From positions 1-64,000 of the forward strand of contig JASAMV010006058.1 of assembly GCA_030248065.1 (NCBI GenBank): 64,000 nt of DNA, read 5' to 3'. A program made the position numbers and the translations under genes. Each line of letters starts with the position of its first letter. Positions within the stretch are counted from its first letter, which is position 1. Below are positions 59,281-64,000 of the stretch, one piece after another. The stretch comes from Rhynchonema sp. JSB1_4. Taxonomy: Eukaryota > Nematoda > Chromadorea > Monhysterida > Xyalidae. The notes beneath the pieces are model-generated. The model saw only the letters and a list, made by a program, of their open reading frames with translations. It had not been told where the DNA came from and did not search any database.

Positions 59281-62200
59281 TCACGGCTTGCCCTCCGCCC
59301 AGCGCTTGTTGCGCGCTTCGATGTGTTTTTGTGACATTTTTCTCTGAAAAAACAAAACAAACATCAAAACACCCTCCCTTTTTGGACAAAACCGCTCCAG
59401 AAAAGTAAATACCTTCGGTTTCACTCCGTTGCAATGCGTTTGCACCCAGAATTCATAAATTTCCCTAATTTTATTCGGAGTCGGCATCATCGAAGCGTCA
59501 TGCAGCATGTTCTCAGTGAAATTTGGCAACGAACGGAGATATTTTTCGTGCTCCTCCCTCGCCGCTGTACAGCCCATGTGTGCAGCGAAATATCCATGGA
59601 ATCGGGCGATAATCTGAACGTATAACTAAACGACATCAAGCATGGAAAGCGGATCGGATTGGCCCTGTACACTTCAAAGGCTCAAAAATTGCAGATGCAC
59701 CCATTTCCATAAAACATGGCTGCCGCGTGCGCAAAAAGTGCAAAATTTTCGCCGCGCGCACGCCTTTTTTCTGTTGTATTTGGCCTAGAAATGCCCAATT
59801 ATAAACAAGCACTGGATAAAAACCATTTTTGAAAAATCAAACATGATCAAAAATCAAGCTGGATAAAAATGACTTTTGGGATTTGGCCCCCCTTGGCTGG
59901 ATCCGCCACGGTCAGTGTAAAAAAGCGCAAGACAACCCAGATTAATCCAGATTTTACGAAACAATCAGCGTACAAAGTCAAACAATAACTGTCTAACCTC
60001 TCTGTTGACCTCTTTGCGCAATCCATGCGTCGTGCCGCCCTTCGGATGATCATTGTGATTCAGATGCATTATGATGTCACATGATCGGCCCGCCGTCTTG
60101 AACTTGATACGCGCCGGACAATCGTTGTTGTATTTGCACGTTGCGTATCTGGCATATCAAACAAATTTCAAATACGAATAATATTAGTGCACAAAAAGAA
60201 ATTCTGCATGGCAGATCACAATCTTGGTGATCGTCCAATCCGATCTGGCCTTGGTGCCGTGACCATTTGTCATTTTTTACGAAATTTACTGGCAAGCAGT
60301 GGTAATTTCGATCAGCAGTAGGTTGTCTGGGCACAACTAGGGCTAGAGGGATGTCGGGTGCCAAAAAAGTGTAATGTCGGGCGTCGGGTTTTTTTGGGAC
60401 CCGACACCGACACGTACGGTTCAAAACATCAGTTTTGCCGAGTGAATAATTTAGAGAAAATTTTCTTCGAACCAAATGTTTCCGAAGACGCAGAATGTGA
60501 TACCTTGGTGTTTTATTCGCTTGAAAAAACTTGAATCGGGCGTGGGGTATTTTTAGAACTGTCGGCCGTCGGCTTTTTTCTCAGATATTGGGTGCTTCCA
60601 GATGTCAGGTGTCGGGTACCCCCCGACCTCTAACCCAAGGAACAACTTCAATTTTCACGCTCGTCGAAATCAGTGCCATCAGTAAATTTCCAACACATCC
60701 TGCACACAAAATGTCACGTAAACAAGGCAAAGCCCAGTCGGAACTAGAGCGAATTTGTCCGCATGCCAAGCAAAGCAATCATCAACTTTGGTAATGGCAG
60801 TCAGTGTTGCAGTTTGTTGGACGAACAATATGCTACCACCCACCGAGCCACGACTGCCCAGAGGCGAACAACACCAAATGCCTGACTTGTTTGTTTTCCT
60901 TGAGTAATATCGACAATAGAACACCGCACTCATTGATCGACTGCTGCCCGTCTTCCCGCCAACCGCCCAGCCCGACGCCGATTTAGTCGTGTACTCCGTC
61001 ACCCAACGTTTCATTTGTTCGTGTGTCCAGATTTTGGCGCGCAGTCGTAGCTCGGTTTCACTCTCGTTTTTGGCTGCATAATTTTGAGTTTTTTGATTTG
61101 GCATATGGAAAAAAAATAAATTGGAAGCCAAGGGCTTTGATATTTCGTCAAGTTTCTTCATCCACTATCAAAATTGGTGATCGGTCGGATTAACCGGTCT
61201 CAATTGATTTGCCGAGCACCAAGTTTGGGTACCGGTTTTGATGTTTTGCGCAGCCTCCAGATTCAAGTTCTACACGGTTTCGTTCGTTTCGTTTTTCGTT
61301 TCGTTTTACTTTTCATGGTTATGACCACAAGGAACATGCGCAATATAATCATCACGGTTTTTTATTTCAACTGGCAAGCGATTCATCCAAAGATATATAC
61401 CAGCTTGCATCTCACAACACAAGGCCATAGTCAAACCAGACTAACCAACTAATTTCGTATCCATAATCCTGGGTATTTCCTTCAATTCATCTGCATCGAA
61501 TGGTCGTGCCTTCATACTGCGGTAATCGACCACAATTTTACCAGTCTTTTTTTTCAGCAGCAATGCACCGCTCGAGCCCTGTTCCGTCAGCAGACCACTT
61601 TCATTCACAATGTCGTTACACAATGGCTGGATTGGGATTTGAGCTGGGTCGCATTCCAGTGATGATTCAACTTTGATGACCGGTTGGACCGACGATGTGG
61701 GTGCTGAAGGTATGATCAGATGGAGCTGTTGACACACACAGGCTACTCGTGACACAAACATCGTGTTCGACTGGCGTGAGTGAATGTCTTGATGCATCAG
61801 TTATTGGAAACTATTTTTATGCTGGTCGAAATTCGGACTCTTTCGTGCAAATACGAAACCAAGACACGATCGACTAAGACAAAGCTTGATACCGGCTCAT
61901 TTGTCTATTATTTTTGTCATACCACTTTGGGAACGCGTTTAATTTGCATCTGAAAATTGCGAAGTCAGGTCCAGGTGCCGCATTTTGACCATTGCAAATC
62001 GCACTTGAAAACATGAGACTCACACGAAGTAGACGCAGTCGTTGCCATATCATCACTATCCGACATCAATTTCCGAGGCGATTTGGATTTGCGTCGATTC
62101 GCACTGTCGACATTGTTCGTTTGTGGTGGTGATTCGGTGACCAGATCTGCATCTGCAAACAGCGCCAGCTCACGCGGTTAGTTAGCCTGACAGATAAATT

Positions 62201-62837
62201 TTGGGCATAAGGTACTAAAAAGACAATGGGCATGCCTAAATCAAGTTTTGTAATCGGTGCGCTCCGGTTTCGCTTTGGTGACGAGACTATTCGTGCTGTG
62301 AATTGAATATCAGGTATACAGTGATGCCACTAATTTAGACCAAACGAGAAAGTTGTCGCGACAATTCATGGCCCACGACCACTGCAGTGACATTGCGCCA
62401 CAGTAAATCCTACTGTCTGTCTGGCCGTTTTGCCGCAAAATTCACACGCCCACAGGACCGAGCCGATCACTAAGTTTGCTGTTAGATAGCATGATCATGG
62501 TGGCGCACCCTCATTATTCTTGCCAGCAGCATCAGATGCTGCCGATTCCGTAGATGTGCTGCGTCCGGTCTCCCTATCAACCAATGAACTCGGTGAAACA
62601 TCAGCAATCACAATCGATTGGTCAGTATTGGTGCGCAAAGCGACTTCGTTTGAAACCTCCGGGGACGACAGCGGTGTTGAGACACTTGTTCGCCCTTCCA
62701 TCATTGCACGCAGCCAAGGTCTGCGAAGAAATAGCAAGCAATGAAGACATCCCAAAAGACGAGAAAGCACAGCGAGCAAGGGTGACGGGTAACCGCCCGG
62801 GTTCAGCCGGTATCGGAATTGAAACCGATTCGAACAT
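59281..62837 (-). CDS. A1: divergent CARF-like array gene without the zinc finger
   Basis: Eight exons: 62837-62794 (tentative), 62720-62509, 62152-62024, 61703-61446, 61073-60887, 60148-59998, 59613-59413, 59343-59281; all phases agree; 414 aa. No C-x2-C finger exon was found; the tentative first exon (MFESVSIPIPAEPGR) is supported only by ATG, donor and phase. Linker: Ser/Thr-rich, VIKVESS (SUMO-type), then LKEIPRIMDTKLVG. Core: EQMKRWVTEYTTKS, FYCRYYSRKTNK, CKYNNDCPARIKF, HLNHNDHPKGG (H-x-N-x-x-H variant spacing). Helical module FHGYFAAHMGCTAAREEHEK. The tail is basic (RNKRWAEGKP), lacking YDPELEDE. Intron 5 carries a GTCGGGTG element (60338-60638). The most diverged copy; may have lost or changed function. 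Confidence 0.7.
59680..59910. mobile_element. probable partial hAT-like element in A1 intron 6
   Basis: The right part (GGATTTGGCCCCCCTTGGC, then GGATCCGCCAC) matches the right end of 14194-15478, and CG-rich GCGCGC sequence lies at 59715-59760. The terminus is altered (CCACGGTCAGTG) and no target duplication was found. Confidence 0.5.
60338..60638. mobile_element. second copy of the TCGGGTG MITE in A1 intron 5
   Basis: The ends TAGGGCTAGAGGGATGTCGG and CCCCGACCTCTAACCCAA match those of 1245-1743. Flanking 8-mers GGCACAAC (60330-60337) and GGAACAAC (60639-60646) match 7 of 8. Shorter and more diverged than the first copy. Confidence 0.8.
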
Positions 62838-64000
62838 TATTATGCATGTTTCGAAATAAATAATTTTATTTTCTCAATTGTAAGAACAACGAGAAAATTA
62901 CAGAAGTCAGACAAAGACAAGATATCACAAAAACATTACTAGGGCTCTATCGCCACCGCGTCCGGATGCGGTCAACGGGATGGATATGGCGATGTCTCGT
63001 TCGATACGCATTCACGTCAGCCTGGGGACGCCAGCCACGTCGCTAAATGGTGGTATACGGAAGTTACGGACAATCACCAACCCACCATCTGTTCTGGACT
63101 GTTGACAATATGGACTGATCCCAATATGCGCCCTCTGAGCCCGACATTTGTCGTTTGACGAGGAAGGGGATTAATGCATAGTTTTCAGTTATGTTAACAT
63201 GTCCTATGATCTGTCCTGATGTCCGTGATCTTTCTCTCTCCTTGGCGCTTTTTGTAGCTTTTATTTGCTGTGGTTTTGTTATAACCAGTGTTGTAACTTT
63301 TTTCATTTCCGTATTTGTCACACCCGGTATTGTAACTGTGCTTCTATCATTAATTTACGTGCATGGTTTTACGCTTCACTGAGAGCTATAAACAAACAAA
63401 AACATCTACAAGAATTTCGTTTTATTGTGCATAGTTTTCAGTTGTATAACAATGACAAAAGGCAAAGCTTCGTCGATAGATAGAACCTCTTTTTTCCTAG
63501 GAAAGAAATGAAAAAGGAAGAAATGAGGACACGGAAAAAAGAAGAAATCGAGAAAGTGCAGAAAAATGATTAAAAAATGAAAAGTAGCAATATTTTAAAT
63601 AAACGTATTTTAAAAAACACACAAGATTGACCAATTTTTTTGAAAAAATAAAGCTTGCTAACATGCATCTCACCCTGAAAAACTTGTGAATGCTTGCTGG
63701 ATGGTCACACATGCATTTTCACACCAATTTCAAGATCGATGAATGTTGAAAAGTGCGGTCGAAAAGCACCATTCTTTGTCTAGAAGTTGGACAAAATTTT
63801 GCCCGTTTTTTAATTTTGCCCGTTTTAGCTCGGAAATTAATTTTCAGTCCAAAAAAGGACCCGGCTTTTTTCAAGTATCTCTTTCGGGGTCCCGTTTTTT
63901 ACAGAAAAAAAGACGGTTCTTTTCCATCCGCAACCGCAACTTGGCTTTCAGGCAAAAAATTCGAAAATATCAAAATTCGAAAATATTGCTATACATACTA
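62838..64000. other. right edge, no recognisable feature
   Basis: A/T-rich sequence upstream of gene A1. Its promoter should lie here, and a missing A1 finger exon would too, but no C-x2-C motif with splice borders was found on the minus strand. No repeat array or RNA gene seen. Confidence 0.4.

Noticed and set aside
15890..62837. Array genes as active MULE transposons
   Set aside because: The modules resemble the zinc-binding part of such transposases, but no DDE catalytic domain, terminal inverted repeat or target duplication surrounds any unit, and each has conserved introns.

Overview
This is eukaryotic, almost certainly metazoan, nuclear DNA, probably from an invertebrate. The genes are split by short introns with GT..AG (once GC..AG) borders, AATAAA poly-A signals follow several stops, and the intergenic and intronic DNA is full of terminal-inverted-repeat transposons, many carrying minisatellites. 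The species cannot be named from the sequence. No bacterial, viral, CRISPR, rRNA or tRNA feature was seen. All coding models come from reading splice signals and homology between copies by eye. Every exon junction was checked for phase agreement, and all models below give an uninterrupted frame.

Layout. (1) 1-1155: exons of an unidentified minus-strand gene running off the left edge. (2) 1181-6426: a transposon nest of hAT-like non-autonomous elements inserted into one another, most with perfect 8-bp target-site duplications, their bodies made of G-rich or CCAATAC-type minisatellites. (3) 6435-10430: mostly featureless, with a partial hAT end and a 1.6-kb Harbinger-like element. (4) 10431-13956: two plus-strand tandem duplicates of a small secreted cysteine-rich protein, with a hAT-like MITE between them. 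(5) 14194-15478: a hAT-like element carrying a Harbinger-like one. (6) 15890-62837: the main feature, 13 consecutive head-to-tail minus-strand genes (called A1 to A13 here, in transcription order from right to left) of one family. (7) 62838-64000: no recognisable feature.

The A1-A13 family. The typical protein has five parts: an N-terminal C2H2-like zinc finger (C-x2-C-x11-H-x4-H); a long, low-complexity acidic/basic linker with SUMO-consensus motifs, ending in a conserved FPxxPxxYxTxLLG block; a central module with a Trp, two Cys and an H-x-H pair; a helical module with a GxxPTAAL-like core; and a short acidic tail (YDPELEDE). The order and spacing of the last three parts resemble the CARF/ALS2CR8 DNA-binding region and, more loosely, the FLYWCH/WRKY-GCM1 zinc-binding superfamily used by MULE transposases and FAR1-like factors. 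That assignment is from pattern memory, not a search. The genes are therefore probably a lineage-expanded set of nuclear DNA-binding regulators. Stop-to-start gaps are only 210-584 bp, and five of the 13 genes (A3, A5, A8, A12, A13) have an AATAAA soon after the stop.

Two structural classes occur. A5-A9, in the middle, have one long unsplit second exon and a separate exon for the H-x-H segment. A1-A4 and A10-A13 have shorter or split linkers. Decay and change are visible in several copies: the finger is missing in A1, the A7 tail is frameshifted, and A8 has lost an intron and its tail exon. Introns hold young hAT-like insertions and a dispersed repeat containing the E-box CACGTG.
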